Shown piece after piece: positions 22,701-36,199 of a stretch of DNA of 64,000 nt; position 1 is the stretch's first letter; every line of letters starts with the position of its first letter. The stretch is from Prunella strophiata (taxonomy: Eukaryota > Chordata > Aves > Passeriformes > Prunellidae). The stretch lies in the NCBI GenBank assembly GCA_036583965.1, contig JAZBQD010000019.1, positions 16,817,585 through 16,881,584 of the forward strand, in the 5' to 3' direction. The position numbers and the translations under genes are program-made. Under the pieces are notes generated by a model that was not told the DNA's origin, did not search any database, and was given only the letters and a program-made list of their open reading frames with translations.

Positions 22701-25700
22701 TGGCTGGCAAACAAAATGCTCTTGGGTCCTCAAGTAGGGGAGTTAATATTTTGTACACTTCCCCTGCTCCCCTCAAAATGCTCATTTTCACTGCTCTACT
22801 TAATGTACTTGTTTTTCCACTGTATAGAGAAGTTCCTATGGTCATTTTCCCCAGACCCACCCTCCTCCTACCTTCCTAGTGTGCATTTTCCTTGTTTGCC
22901 TTTTGCTGGTTCAGGTGCTCTTTTGTTTCTTCTGTGAAGTTGTTTTGTTGTCAAAGAAATCACAGCTTTTTGTCATTCTGAGAAAGAATTGATTCACTGG
23001 AAGGTGTGACAATGGCTGGTGTGGCTGTCAGAAAAGAGATAGGACCATGCAATTGAGAGTAGGAGGATACCAAGAAGGAAGGATGGTGGAAAAAGGGAAC
23101 AAACACTAAGAGATGAGAATGGGGAGGATGAGATCTTCCTCTTCAGGTTGTAAACCATTAGGTGGACTAACTACCAGTGGAACTGCAGTCTGGGCAGCAA
23201 GGGTTTTCATTTTGAATGCATGAATGCCAGAATTGCTGCTTGGGCTCTTTCAAATACTTAGGCTTGTAGCTCTAATGGCAAATTGAAGATTTTTTTTTAT
23301 AAGCTCAAACATCTGTTAGGAACTTTCAAGCATTAAACAAATATGATCTTCTGTAGCAAATTTGAGATATCTGGGATTTTTCTTTCTGCATGAGGTAACA
23401 ATGGATAAAATGAGAAGTATGCCATGATAATTTTTTAAAATTAGTAGACTTTTTATTTTATTTTTAAAAAAATAGCAGTTTAGATTCTGGCAGCAAATTA
23501 GGGATTTTCTACATTTTTTGCAGAAGATAATGTCCAGTGTTAATTAATGTTCTGTGAAAATTATATAGTATTGTGGGTGTACTGAAAGTTTAAGTATGAA
23601 AGGAAAAGTGGGAAAACAGAGCTGTCTGAAGTTGCAACTATGTTACCTCTTGTAGATAGGTACCCAGATGCTTTCCAGGATGTTTTTCTAATTGTGGATT
23701 AAGTTAATACTTCTCCACCCTCTTAAACCTGATGGAAAATAGAGACATTAGTCACAATCATCCAAAGCACCATCCATTGTGCAGAGGATGTAGTCTTGTC
23801 CATTTGGTCAGACCTTTAATAAAGTTCTGGAAGTGAGCCATAGAATTGCAGTCCTTTAAATTTTTTTTTGTTTTAATTTCATCTGTGTAGGGCTATAGAA
23901 AGCAGTAGGATAAATGACATACCTCAATATTAGGATGTTCTGTTACAGCTTAAGAATTGATCTCTTGATTTGTCACGTCTTCCTTTTTGCTTATGTAGTA
24001 ACTTCTTTTAATCTGAAATTGTTTCTGGCCTTAATACTGTGTAAATGACTCTTAATTGGCTAAAAGTAATAGTTAGACTGTATGGATTTTAATAGTTACA
24101 TTTTTTGGTAAACATGTCAGTTATACTGAAGTTACTGAAATGTCACTGTTCTGATTGGCATGCATATTAAGAGTTTCACTTGCCCTTACTCCTTACCTTT
24201 AAAATAATTCCTTTATTTCCTTTCATATTTGAATTTTTGGGAGAAAAAACCCTAAACTTTAAAACTTGCAGTGTACCTATGAGTTTACAAACATTGCATT
24301 TCTTTTTCTGTTTATAAATACAGACAAAAAAAGAAAGCACAAGAGAAGGTAGAAGTGAGCTCAATTCCAAAAGCAACTTCTATTTCATTGCTTTGGTCAA
24401 ACTCTGTAGATTTCATTGTTACTGTTTTTTCTCTCCTTTTAAAAGATGAATATTTTCAAAATGTGACATAGTAAGTCTCAGCAATGAAGTAATAGGGTAG
24501 TATAAGCATCTCAGCCTATTCACTAGCATGGTTCTGGATGTGCTTTTCTCTCTTAAATGGAAAAAGCATTGGCAATTTAGCCAATTTCATAATTTAGACA
24601 ATTTTCCAAATTGCAGGGTAGGTGAGGTTTGGTATAGTTCAGTATGCAAAAATTTATTCTAATTAAATTTTTAATCATTGAAAGGCAGTGGTAGACTAAA
24701 TATCTGGGGTTTTTGACTGAGAAGCATAAAGGAAATTCCTGACAAACAAAGCCCTTCTCACTAATTGAGAAGATGTTACCAAAACATGCTGTAAGTACAG
24801 AGTAAATTATCAACCTTTCTAAGGTTAATTTTCAAACATTCCTTTTTTAGTCTGTTTTGAGTATATAGTGATTAGATCTCACTAATTTTGTTATAGGGAA
24901 CAGTGTTTGGGATTTTTATCCTAATATCATTCAAACATAGACTGCTTCTTGTTGAGCAGTTTCTTTCAATTTTTTCTGCTTTTTGGGTGTGTTTAAAACC
25001 ACAAAAATAAGAAGTATTAGTGGGGGTAAGGTTTATCTGGACCAGTAATGCCAAAGCACTGTATTGTCTGATGCCAAACTTGCTTTTTAAAACCAAGAAA
25101 CTTCTTGGTGATGATGGTGACAAATATGTTTGTGCCTAAAGTTTGCTACTGCTGGCATTCATGCTTATATACACATTTTTTGATCCTGCCTTGAAAGCTT
25201 ATCCTTGGTGCCTCTTAGTTTTCTTCCTGCACTTTGCTTGTATCAAATATAGAGTTATTAATTTCTGTCTCTATTTAGGAGTGAGCACCTTTGTATAGGG
25301 TGCAGTTAAGATATTTGCATTATTCTAAACACAAATACTGTCTGAAATTTTTAAAGGAGCCTAAAAGCTGATCTTGTATCAGAATAACTAATTAGGTTCT
25401 AACATGAATAGTTGGTGTTTAAGGTGCAAATATGTAGACACAAGGATGCAAACAGACCTAAAGGACATGTCTGTACAGACTTCCAGTAGATCTTGGTTCT
25501 CAGCCTAACTGGCAGATTGCTACTTAAAGAGTCAAAGTAGGCCTTTTTCCTTGAAGTTTTAAAGCAGTAAACATTGTAATTGTCTTTAAAAATGATGAAG
25601 ATACCATTCAAAGGAGTTGATTTGAGCATGTTCTGTCAGGAGGCAGTCATAGAAACACTCATGTAAGTATCAGTGTCCATCTGTGGGCTGTCTTTGTCTT

Positions 25701-26646
25701 GTCTGAAATCACTGAAAACGTGTCAGTTCCAAGTGAATGTTAATGTACCTTAAAATTCCTTCTCCCTGAAAGGAAGGGATCTCAAAGTCATTTACAGACA
25801 CTGTGGGACTTTGCTGTCTAAGTTAATGTGCCCTTTTGCTCTGGCATTCCATCAGCACAGGGAGAAGTGCTGACATGAAAGCACATCCTGGTGAAAAGCA
25901 GGTAAAAGCTGTGTGTGTCCCAGGCCAGGAAGGAAAACCCTGTGCCAGAGCAGCCAGCACTCTTCTCAATGTTACAAACTGTTCACAAATACAGGAAATG
26001 TACTTTGCTAAAAGCAGTGTGATGTGGAGATCTACCATATTACTAATGATATATTTTGCTTCATTTCTTGCCTCTAAAAGCATTTAACTCCATTTTAGGG
26101 TGATTTAGATTGTAGTTTTGAGGTCTTTTTTTTAGTAAATTTTGTGTAGAAGATGCTTGACAAATCTGTTTTATGTTTGTGTTGACGTGTGCAGTGGATC
26201 ACTGTTAAATGCTTTATGAAGCAAAAGCTAATTCTGTATTTTAACTGCTTTTTTTCTTGTACAATCTTACTGCTTTTTCCATGATACAGTAGAACTTCAG
26301 TCACAAGTTTCAGTCCCTTGTAGATGCTTAAAAAAGTGTGATGGGTAACTAAAAGTAACCTGTCATGAAGTGTTCAAAGGCTTGTGAAAGTTGCATGCAT
26401 TTTCATAAAGTGTTTTGTTATTGTTCTTGTAACGCATCAAAAGACATAAACTTCATATGGAAAAAATGCCAGTTCCTAAAATTTAATGAAGTTGTTGTGA
26501 TTTGAAGTTCTACTACATCGTATCTGTTTCATCTGCACTGGGAAAATAAAATTTCAAGCTGACAAGTTCTTGCTCATAACTCTTTTTCAACAATTTTGCA
26601 GGAAGCATTTCAGTTTTGTGACAAGTCTGCTTTGTTTGTTTGGTTC

Positions 26647-26668
26647 TTTTTTTTTTTTTTTTTTTTTT
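26647..26668. repeat. T22 homopolymer
   Basis: Twenty-two consecutive T on the + strand, preceded by tttgtttgtttggttc. It could be the poly(A) remnant of a minus-strand retrocopy, but the sequence to its right does not resemble any gene I know, so I treat it as a simple repeat. Confidence 0.85.
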
Positions 26669-28739
26669 GTTTAATCTTGTTATAAGGACACATTTGTGAC
26701 TTTGCAATACAGTCTTTGAGAGAGAACTCCATTAATGAGAAATATGCACTTAGACCAGAGGACTTAAAGCTGGGATCCCAGTGGACTGGTTTTGTCTCTC
26801 TAAAGTATTTGGAATGTGGCATTATTGAATGATGTGTATTTTGGCTTTACCAAAGTGCTGAATGTATCCAGCTTCAAATGAGTTTGGAGGTTTTCTTGAA
26901 ATCTGGCCTAATGACTTTCTGTCCTTCCTTAGTGTAAGAAGTTGATGTAATACTATTGAGGCTGCCTGTTTGAAATGTATAAATTAATATAATTTTTCAC
27001 TCAGTTGTTTCCATGCAGATGTTTGCACAAGATGGATTTTCTTTAGTATATAGTAGCTGGTTACTCTATGGTCAAGCTCTGCTGTAGCACGTGGGCTTTT
27101 TACAAACAATTTTCATGTCTTGTATGACTGGTGATTATTTCTTTTTAGCCAACTGGTGACATTCTTTGGCATAACTTCCAACTGTTCATATGGGTTTTGT
27201 TACTTGGAAATGCTCCTTCTTTTAAAATGAGCTTTTATATAAAAGTATTTTAGAAGGTGAACTTGTGCTGATGAAAGGTGATGCCTGTGCTAGTGAAAGA
27301 TGTGTGGAAATGGGTTTCTGAAATATCCTGATAATCCTTTATTATGTAAAACAGAACAGAGATGAGTGCTGACATGTAATCTGAAGAGTAAAATAAATGA
27401 GTAGGTCTCTAGGTAAAGGGATAGGAGTTCTACAGTCCTATAGCAAGATCTCTTGCATCAAACCTAGTTTCAGATATTCTGCAACTGAATTGAAATAAAG
27501 TATCTATATAAAAATGCTGGCATTTTTTGAATTTGTACAGATTTGCAGTTCAAAAGTCAGTATTTTAAACATATTTTTAAATACAGACAGCAGACTAAGG
27601 AAGGAAGTTTTAACATCTGATTTATAGTGCAGTGCAATAGTGCTTTTACTTACAGAAAGCCTACACAATATGTGATATTTTTTGTCTCTTTTCGCTCTGT
27701 CTTAGGTAAATGCTACACAACTTGCACATAAAATCACACCTTAAGGCAACATATGATGTAGAACAATGATTTTACACAAAATACACTTTTGATCAAATAA
27801 TTTTGTTTTGTAACTAGACCTGAAATAGGGAAATGGTTGTCCTATCTGTTGTGTTCACATTGTAGAATTCTGTTGTTCAGGACAGCCTAAAGCTACCCCA
27901 ATCCTTCACCAGTTCAAAGACAAATTGTATTAATATAAAACAGAATATTCTCAACTGCTTTTATGTACAATAAAACCTCCAAACAACTGATAAAGATATG
28001 AGAATAAGGTAAAGCTATAAGACCGTTCAATATAGTTTATTGTTCAAGAAGAAAGTTCAGACCTGCTAAAATTGTTAGTATCAGTGATGCCTCTGAGGTC
28101 TTGAATCTCTGCCAAAGCTGTTTAGGCAGCAGATGTGGAAGAAGTGTAAATGGAGAAACTTGGGCTGCAGAAGCCACATGAAAAGCAAGTCAGAGTCAAG
28201 AACAGAACACTGATCCCCCAGTCCTCTTCTAGCCACACAGTGGGCCTTAAAGTGTTTGTGCTCTTATAATTTTGAAAAGGAGTTCAAAATTTCATGTTTT
28301 GTATTGCTTTCAGGGTTACAAGATTTACTAGTCTCCCTGTTTTAAGGTGTCAAGAGGCAGCTCAAATGGATTTTTTTTCAAAGTTTATACTTGAAGCCTA
28401 ATGTAATTAAAAACTAAAACTACTGTAGCAATGAGAACAACTTTTTTTTGTCTTTTTTCTTTTTGAGGTGGTTGCTTCTTAATTTTTTCCTTGCTTTCCC
28501 TTGACCTGTTTACTGATCATGAAGATGTTTGTTTCTTTTTCAATAAACTGTCAGGGAATGTTGTTATAGTAATCAGTGATGAGGTTCCCAGATGAATTTA
28601 TCTCTATCTCACAGAAGGGCAATGAGGCTATGAAAGGAAAAAAGAAGGTAGCATGGATTTTAACAACTTTATTGAGTAATATTTTAAGGTATTACTTCAT
28701 CCATGTTGGAATACTGTCAAATTCTATGTTTATATACAG

Positions 28740-28818
28740 GAACTTGACAAGAGGAGTTGGTAGATTTAGAGAGTTACTAAGAGCTGTTGAAACAAGAACT
28801 ACACAAAACCTGCGAATG
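28740..28818 (+). CDS. TTC7B: TTC7B coding exon (probably exon 6), residues ~233-259
   Basis: 79 nt. Its first base completes the Gly codon from the previous exon, followed by NLTRGVGRFRELLRAVETRT and TQNLRM. It ends in phase 0 at ATG|gtaagt. The motif GVGRFRELLRAVETRTTQNL points to TTC7B over TTC7A, whose equivalent I recall as less similar around this block. Confidence 0.95.
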
Positions 28819-29985
28819 GTAAGTTATATTAAACCACCTTCCTATTGTAGCATCTGAATTTCAGTAGGCAGAGAAAGCACAAAGATAGTGGATGAGTTAG
28901 AGACAAATAATTGGATATGTAGCATATTGATAAGGACCTGTTATCCAACACTTTATAAGATTACATTTCCTGGCTTAAGTGAATGATTAAAGTAAGAAAT
29001 GTTTAGTACCCAGTCTCCTCCCTCTTCCTTTTTCTTGTTTGTGGTTATGATTAGAACCTGACTGGTCTCTGATTGACCATACTTTCAACCTTAATTATAA
29101 TTGCCCTATTTATGAGTCAATGTAGTTTTATGTTTTTGTAAGGTAGTGGGGGTGAGAACAGAATGCATTGTTTTTGTATGGTTTCTATTAAGTTGAAGGC
29201 TATCCATTTATAAAGCCTCTTAAAGGAAAACCATAAGAGCAAAATCATGAAGATTTGTTGCTTATATTGTGAGGAGCTTGAATATTTTGTATAACAAAAC
29301 GTAGAGGCTCATATCTTTTACTGTCATGTAATTATTTTCAAAATACCCTAGATTAGTTTCCTAATACTGGGCCTTTAAAACTTCCAAACTGGTAGTAAGG
29401 AAGGTAAGTGATTTCTTAATTAATTCAGTAACTGATTCCTAGTAAATAAATGAAAATTATTTAATAATAGACTTTCAGTGGAGAGGGATAGTATTGCAAA
29501 TTTTAGTAGAAAAGATGAAGGTCTTATGGTATAGGAGTTAAGGTGGAAGATGAAGATCTTATGGTGCTGTCTGTGACTTAAACATTACACATCTGTTTTT
29601 GGGAAATGCTGCCAATTCTGATGCAAATTTAGATCTTGCCTTCTTTCTACTGCCCTGGTAGCAAATTTTTGAATTTTCATCATCATGATATGTAGTCGTG
29701 GAGGGTCTATGCATGTGTGTGAAACATTAATGAGGAGATTACCCTGATAGTTATGGATTATAGGATGACTTAAAAGCTTTAGATTAGTATTATTTAATTT
29801 AATAATATTTATTTAAGTATTTCTACAGTTAAATACATAGTGACAATAATAGTTGGTCAAAATAAACCTTTTCATGCTGATTTTCAACCTTGTTTCACTC
29901 TTGCTGAGCTTTAACAGTAGCTGACACCAGCACCTTCAAGTACAAGTTGTCAGAAGCCCCATTCAGCCCACAGACCATAACTTTC

Positions 29986-30530
29986 TGTGGTGGGTTGACC
30001 TTGTCTGGCTGCCACATGCTCACCCAGCTGCCCTCAAACTCCCCTTCCTTAACACATGGGAAGGAGATAAGCTAGAAAAGGTCTGATATAGGTTTGAGAT
30101 AGAGGCAGAGAGTTTGCTTACCAGTTACTGTCACAGGCAAAACAGGCTCTTGAAGGAAATTAAATTTATTGTCCATTAAAAGAGAGTGGGATGGTGAGAA
30201 ACAAAGAAAAAAACTGAAGCACCTTCCTTCCACCCCATTTTCTCAGGTTCAACTTCAGTCTTTTGACTTCTGACTCTTCTGCCTCCTCTCCCTACCTTCC
30301 CATTCCCTGAGTGGTGCATGAGGGGTGGAGGGTGGTGATGAGTTCCTCTCTGCTGCTCCTTACTCCTCACATTTTCCTCTGCTCCAGTATGGGGTCCCTC
30401 CATTGGGCTGCAGTTCCTTCAGAGAATATCATCCTGTTTTTCCACCATGGTTCTCTTGGCAGGCTGCAATTTGGACTGCTCCCCTGTGGTCTCTCCTATG
30501 CAAACAACTGTTCCAGGTCTGAAGAGGCAG
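29986..30530 (-). mobile_element. Endogenous retrovirus LTR fragment (avian ERVL-type), probably minus strand
   Basis: The + strand begins tgtggtgggttgaccttg and continues through tgtcacaggcaaaacaggct, aaatttattgtccatt and a C/T-rich stretch to ctgctccagtatggggtccc. This matches, from recall, the conserved end of a common avian ERV LTR. Read on the minus strand it would end ...cccaccaca, with the expected CA terminus, and carries an AATAAA (+ strand tttatt, 30165-30170) about 180 bp before that end, which favours minus orientation. The other end of the LTR (right) is missing and no gag, pol or env sequence is present. Family assignment is tentative. Confidence 0.6.
30165..30170 (-). promoter_or_regulatory. 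Candidate LTR polyadenylation signal (AATAAA, antisense to TTC7B)
   Basis: AATAAA on the minus strand inside the LTR fragment. It would act only on antisense transcripts, so it should not truncate TTC7B. It is used here mainly as evidence of LTR orientation. Confidence 0.35.
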
Positions 30531-30832
30531 TAGGGGTTGTTGAGCATCTTAGGTTATTGATTTTCTTAGGAGCAGCAGCTGGGTTGTTTATGCTTCAGAA
30601 GTATCTGGATTTAACTAAAATAAAATGGAAAAAATTGCTTGTTATTGCTGTTATTTTTTTTTTTGTGTTTAGAGAATTGACCTGGGTATTTTTACCTTTT
30701 AAACACCTGGTTTTTGGATGTTATAGAATACAAAAGTATATTCTATATAAATAGTCTTCATCAGAAAAAATCTGAGCATTTTTAAGAGTTTATATTCAGC
30801 ATTTCTAGGGAAAATATCTTTTGCTTTTACAG

Positions 30833-31005
30833 ACAATAGCAAGACAACTTGCAGAAATTTTGTTACGAGGTATGTGTGAACAGAGTTACTGGAATCCACT
30901 GGAGGATCCTCCTCACCAATCACCCCTTGATGATCCCCTTCGGAAAGGTTCAAATATGAAGAATTATGCGCTCAGTAGGAGACCACGGGTATACACTGGA
31001 GAAAA
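30833..31005 (+). CDS. TTC7B: TTC7B coding exon (probably exon 7), residues ~260-317
   Basis: 173 nt, phase 0 at the start, ending two bases into an Asn codon before the donor gtatgg. It encodes TIARQLAEILLRGMCEQSYW, then NPLEDPPHQSPLDDPLRKGS and a basic linker ending RRPRVYTGE. The helix followed by a proline- and acid-rich loop is a recognisable TTC7B segment. The residue run NMKNYALSRRPRVYTGE is the least conserved part of the exon compared with my memory of the human protein. Confidence 0.95.
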
Positions 31006-34000
31006 GTATGGCTGAGTTTATACCTCTTGTGTTTCTATAATTGCAGTTGTTACCCAGTGCACTGCATAATTTAGTTTACATTTTTGAAAGTGTAGAAGAA
31101 ATTTGGCAGTGTGTAGATAGGTAGATTCCCTGAGGACAGTTAGGGAAGAAACATGCTTCTCCCAGTGGAAGTTTGCAGTGTATACATTTGACCTTTTGTT
31201 CTCAATTGAAGAAATATTTTATTTTCTATCCTGGTGTATGTGATAGACTCAATATCTCTTATTATATGTGGGATACAAAAGAAAACATGAACTGGGTAGC
31301 AAATCAGATATTGCACATTTTAAAAGTTATGTGCTTTTTCTAGACATCTATTCTGCTTTATCACAGAAAGGAAAGATTCAACAATATGGAGATTCAAGTT
31401 GGTCCGGGAAGTATTATGAAAAAAATAACATATCTAGAAATTTATCTAGCAGTTTCAAAGCTAATTTATTTCCCAAGGCTACTCTTTTAGCTAATCATCT
31501 TAGATTAGTTGTGACATTTCTTTTATGGTTCTACCTTTTTGTTCAGTTTTAATCTTTAATCAAAAAAGTGATACTTTTTGGTTTGTTTTTGTCTGGTATA
31601 TCTCATAGTGAATTCTAGAGTAGCTATGGTATGTTTCTTCCTTCTTGAAAATGTAATTTTTTTTTCCAAACTAATCACCATTACTATTAAATACAGATAG
31701 CCATTTCCTTGAATTTGAAATTTTTCTTAGAACTTAGTATCGTGATTGTAGAAGTAGTCCTACTTACATATGGAGGGATGTTTTGTTTTAGTGTTCACAG
31801 TATCTTTATATAGTAACATAAATGCCTACAATATGGCACCATTTGAGTTGTTTAGCTGTATTTCAGAGTTCCATTAATGAATCTTTTACACAGCAGCAAG
31901 CCCATATAATTATGGTGCCTTTACTATATTAAGTAGAATGGCCTTTACCTTCAAAGACTTCTAGCAATTCTCCTTCCTGCATCCAGAATAGTTACAGCAG
32001 GTTTCTCAGGCTCAGTCTTTCAAACTTATGTTCTCCATTCTCAACTCATCCTTCACAGCAACATGCTTCCTGAAAAAGTGGGGCTTTGCTCAGTTTAGTT
32101 CTCTTTCTTGGCACGTGCAGGTGAGGAGTTCTACAATTTCAACAGAGTATATAATTAAGTCCTTTCATCAGGCCAGACTAGTTTAATACCACACCACATA
32201 AAATATGTCCAGCCAAGCATCTCATATCCAGCAGTGACTAAAATCAAGTACCAAAGACAGTGATATCTAGGAAATTTCTTCCTAGGTATTCTTCTGACCA
32301 CCAGCTCTGAGTCTGCAGTGCACTGTTTTTTCTATGTTGCCTGACATTAAATAACTGCATTGTGTTCTTATGAGGACTATGGGTGTAATTCAGGCTAATG
32401 GACATTTATGGTTTTTTAGATCTCTGTGTTATTGCTTCTTCAGTTTACTTGAACCACTTCTTCAACTGAGCATAATTTCCATGATTTGCCTTTGGTTGAT
32501 AGCTCTTTCATGCCTTCAGTTGCTTCTTTTGCCCTGTTACACTGAAATTACTTAACTCAGTGTTGCCTGCATCTATCAGGGCAAACAGAAAATTAGTTCA
32601 GTCAACTTAACTGAGCTTTTTTGCTTAGACAAAGTCAAAGAAATGTCTCACTAATTTCTGCACAGGGAGGATCTTTTTTGAGACAAACATCAACATATCT
32701 ACAAAAATATGTTTGAAATTGCTAGAGAAAATAATGTTTGATTTTGTTTTGATAAGTGGCTTCTTAGTAGTTTTCTTTGGGGCAGTATCCCTTCTTTCTG
32801 AGAGAATAATTTCTCCAGCAACTCTTTCCAGTCATTATTCTGCTTTCTGGGTGCCATTGTCAGCTGGTCAGGTTAAATCTTCTTCCAGGTTGTTAAATTC
32901 TGCATAGAGGAGTGGATTGTTAAATAAGGAGCACTCTGATGCTTCCTCATCACTCCTCATTCCTTATCGTGGGTGGTTCTTATTCATGACTAATTGTGTT
33001 TTGAAATTTCTTTTGTTATGTAATAACAAATTATATGCTAAATTCTAAGATTTAGAATACTCTTAAAAATCTGGTGAGCAGTTGCATTGATTAAAAAATA
33101 AAAATACAACAACAGAACATCTGCCCTGGGGTCTTAGCTGTTGTATATTACCACAATACGTTGACAATGTTGCATTCAAACTGCCTGTATTTAAGATGTC
33201 TTTTAGTTTCTATTTTCTTTCAGGACATTGAATTGCTGCTTATATTTCTAGTGCTTTAAAAAACCTAAAAAGATGTTTTTAATGTCAGACAAGTTTTGTT
33301 TCCTGTCTATAATGTATTGTAGTTTCAACATCCTTGGGACCATAGGAATTTACTATTAACAGCAACAAATTATTTTCTCCATTTAAATAGGCAATTGTGG
33401 AACTAATGGACTGAATTAACAGGAAATAGTTTAAGTAGAATTGTGCTAATTCAGAAACAGTTTAGAGGAAGTCTGAACAGATAAAACATAGTCACTGATT
33501 TGGGGGATTTTTTTAATGTGTATGCAAATGGATGAATGAATTCCTGCCAGTACCCAATGCAGATTACTGTTGTCTGTCCACCAGCACAGAAGAGTTTTCA
33601 GAAAGCATCCAGTATTCAGAGGAAGCACTTAAGTCTAGAAACTAGTCCTATGCAAACCTTTCAGCATTAAGTTGGAAGGAGCTGTACTTCATTACAAGCA
33701 AATAATTCTACTACTTTGAGCTAAGAGTGGTTATGGCAAACAGGTGGAGATTGTCATGGATCTATTTAAAAATATTTATAGCTATTGAATGCATCAGGAG
33801 AAAATTCTCAAGCATATCTCATAAAAGACTGATTAGAAGTATTTCTCCACATATTGCCTAAAATACAAAAGTTCTCCTGTTCTTGTGTGAGAGTTTCTTC
33901 TTTCCAGCACTTGAATCAGTGATGTAGATTGAGCTCAGACAGATTAGGTGTAAGAGGCTAGTTAAACTATGGGTTTAGGCTTTACAGTTGTCAAATTTGT

Positions 34001-34265
34001 TTAATTTTGGGATATTTGAATGAGTTCAACTCTGACAGCTGTGGTAGTATTTTGTTCTTTTATTGTGTTCAGCCAACTTTTCTGAAATGCAAATATAGAG
34101 CATTGCAAAGAAATGCATTTTAACCAATTGATTTTTCTATGCAAGTTACTTTCCTTTTCTTTTTTGGAGATTTTCCAGTTTTTACAGTGCTTTTAATATA
34201 TATGTGTGAACTACTCATAAAAGTAATGTGTTCTGCTTAAATAATTAAATTCTCATTTTGAACAG
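31006..34265 (+). other. TTC7B: TTC7B intron, 3.3 kb
   Basis: From gtatgg to the acceptor attttgaacag. No repeat family or RNA gene recognised; AT-rich throughout. Confidence 0.85.
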
Positions 34266-34329
34266 CATCTTCTGTCCTCAAGAAAATACAGAAGAAGCCT
34301 TACTGTTGCTGCTTATTAGTGAATCTATG
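34266..34329 (+). CDS. TTC7B: TTC7B coding exon (probably exon 8), residues ~317-338
   Basis: A 64-nt exon. The first base (C) completes Asn, then IFCPQENTEEALLLLLISES and Met before the donor gtaggt. The block ENTEEALLLLLISESM is essentially identical to the vertebrate TTC7B I recall. It ends in phase 0. Confidence 0.95.
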
Positions 34330-36042
34330 GTAGGTAAAATAAAGTGAATGTGCATTTGCTGTATGTGTGTGCTTTTCTTGTTTGGTTTTTGTTGGGTTTT
34401 GGGGTTTTTTTTGTGTGTTTTGTTTTGTTTTTAATAAAATAGGCCTTTTTTCCCCCCTAAGCCTTTGCTTTGTCTTTTATTTTCTGTTAGGAAAGCAGGC
34501 AGTTATTTCTGAAACTCACATTTTTGTTCCTCTGAGTCAGCTAGATGAGGTCTGCAAGTGTTATGGAGTTTTCCTCCTTTGGGCTGGCTGTACCTAGCCT
34601 TCTTCCAGCCATAGGCAGGTGAAAAAGCCAGGTCCTTCATTTGGCATCACTTACCAGTAAGAGCCACTGTTACACCACTTGTTTGCTGTTCAGACAGACA
34701 CAAAATCTAAGTTCTTTTTGTTGTAAAAAGCAAATCAAAAGCTACTAGAAGAGCATAATAAGCATCGTCAAAAGGTACCTTCCATTGTGCATTAAACTTC
34801 AGTCACTCAAATTTGTAAATGATTTTTAATGATGCTGCCATTCAGTCTTGGCTACTGAATTATTTTTTTTAAATGTCCCAATTTCCTCAATAAATGATTC
34901 CTTTCAATAGTCTACTTGTGCCCTTTATCAACCTTCCATATTTTCTGCCAATCATCAATCAACTGCCATGTACTGACATTCTCATACCATGTCAGTTTTG
35001 TGTTCTCAGATAAAATGAAATGCTGGAGCTTTTGCTGTTTTTTTTTAACTAGAGGGGTGAAACCTCTACAGTCTCAGGCATCATGCAGTCAGTCTCACTG
35101 CACATCAATGAGATTAGTCTTTTAAATTCTACAGATGATTCAAATGCTTACATGTTTTGGCATAATTTCTGTTTTGCTACAGTTAAATAGGATCAGAACA
35201 TTTTAGTGAACATTGTCCTAGTTTAACTGTTTTAAAGAGGCAGATATTTACATTGTAGTGCTAACTGTTTTCCTCATTCCTAGTGATCTGCCTTGCAGTA
35301 TTCATGACAGAATGTAAAAATTCTGTCTTGATTCTGATTCTCATAATCCAGAAAAATCGGCTGAGCAAACATTTCCACTTATCATATGTTGGTTTTGCTG
35401 CAGTATATGCTTACCACTGAGAGCCTGTGTCTGTAATGTGCAGCAGTGAAGATGTTGAGAATTCTGATGTGAACTGTGATCTTGGTGTGAAGTGAAAGCA
35501 GTCCCAGTTCTGCAAGATCTGATTGCTGTGTTTGCATGTGTAGTTCCTTACATATCATCATTAAGAAGCCAAAAACCAAATTAAAAGTACTACCTTGTTA
35601 AGTGTCATTTCAGGTTACTTACAGCTTTTCCTTTGTGAATTAGATCTGCCTAATTATATCAAATGCTGTCACTGTAGAGCATATACCTTTAGCAAGCTTT
35701 CAAAATTTTTTACAGTAATTATTGCAGATTATTTCAGGCAAAAGAATTTGTTTCGGGGGAGTATAATCTTTGACATGATTGACTTACTTTGGTTAAGTCA
35801 TTTGTTCAAATTAGTTTTGGAGAGAGGAAAGGGGAAGATTGAGCATAAAAATATTCATCATTACAAACTTACCTTTCTGAGAGTTGAGTCCTGTTATTCC
35901 ACTTTCAGTGCATGCTAACTTTCTAGCTGTAGTAGTTGTGAAGTAGTATGTGATTTATGATTCTGAAACCAGTATTTGGGAAAGAAATAACACTTAGAGA
36001 AGACTGAGAATCAGTTGGTGTTTTGATATGCTATTGTGTTAT

Positions 36043-36138
36043 TAAGGTACTGGTCTGGTGGAAAGTGTCCCTACTCATGACAGGATGATCTTTAAAAGGT
36101 CCTTTCCAACCCAAACCATCTTGTGGTTCTGTGATCTG
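36043..36138 (+). mobile_element. CR1 LINE 3'-end fragment (plus strand)
   Basis: Reads 'gtctggtggaaagtgtccct', 'gatgatctttaaaaggtcct', 'ttccaacccaaaccatc' and ends 'ggttctgtgat', the standard CR1 3' terminus in sense orientation. Only about the last 95 bp are present, as expected for severe 5' truncation. Confidence 0.85.
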
Positions 36139-36199
36139 ACATCCTCAAGTTAACAGTGCCTGGATGTGTTGCTGCATGTCAGCTGAGTTGTGGTAACTG

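Larger units (their letters stand above)
18244..28739 (+). other. TTC7B: TTC7B intron, 10.5 kb
   Basis: From gtaaga to the acceptor tttatatacag. It contains only AT-rich sequence with homopolymers (T17 at 19695-19711, T22 at 26647-26668). I recognise no transposon, RNA gene or real coding frame in it. The 60-95 codon frames here have no family resemblance that I can see. Confidence 0.85.
28819..30832 (+). other. TTC7B: TTC7B intron, 2.0 kb
   Basis: From gtaagt to the acceptor ttgcttttacag. It holds an antisense LTR fragment at about 29986-30530, which explains the locally raised GC and the 147-codon chance frame there. Nothing else is seen. Confidence 0.9.

Noticed and set aside
26647..26668. 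T22 run as the poly(A) tail of a minus-strand processed pseudogene
   Set aside because: Sequence to the right (26669-26900) does not resemble any coding sequence on the minus strand, and no target-site duplication was seen.
30311..30754. 147-codon plus-strand frame in the intron before the exon at 30833
   Set aside because: Its first half is LTR remnant sequence and the rest is AT-rich intron; there is no resemblance to a retroviral or cellular protein.
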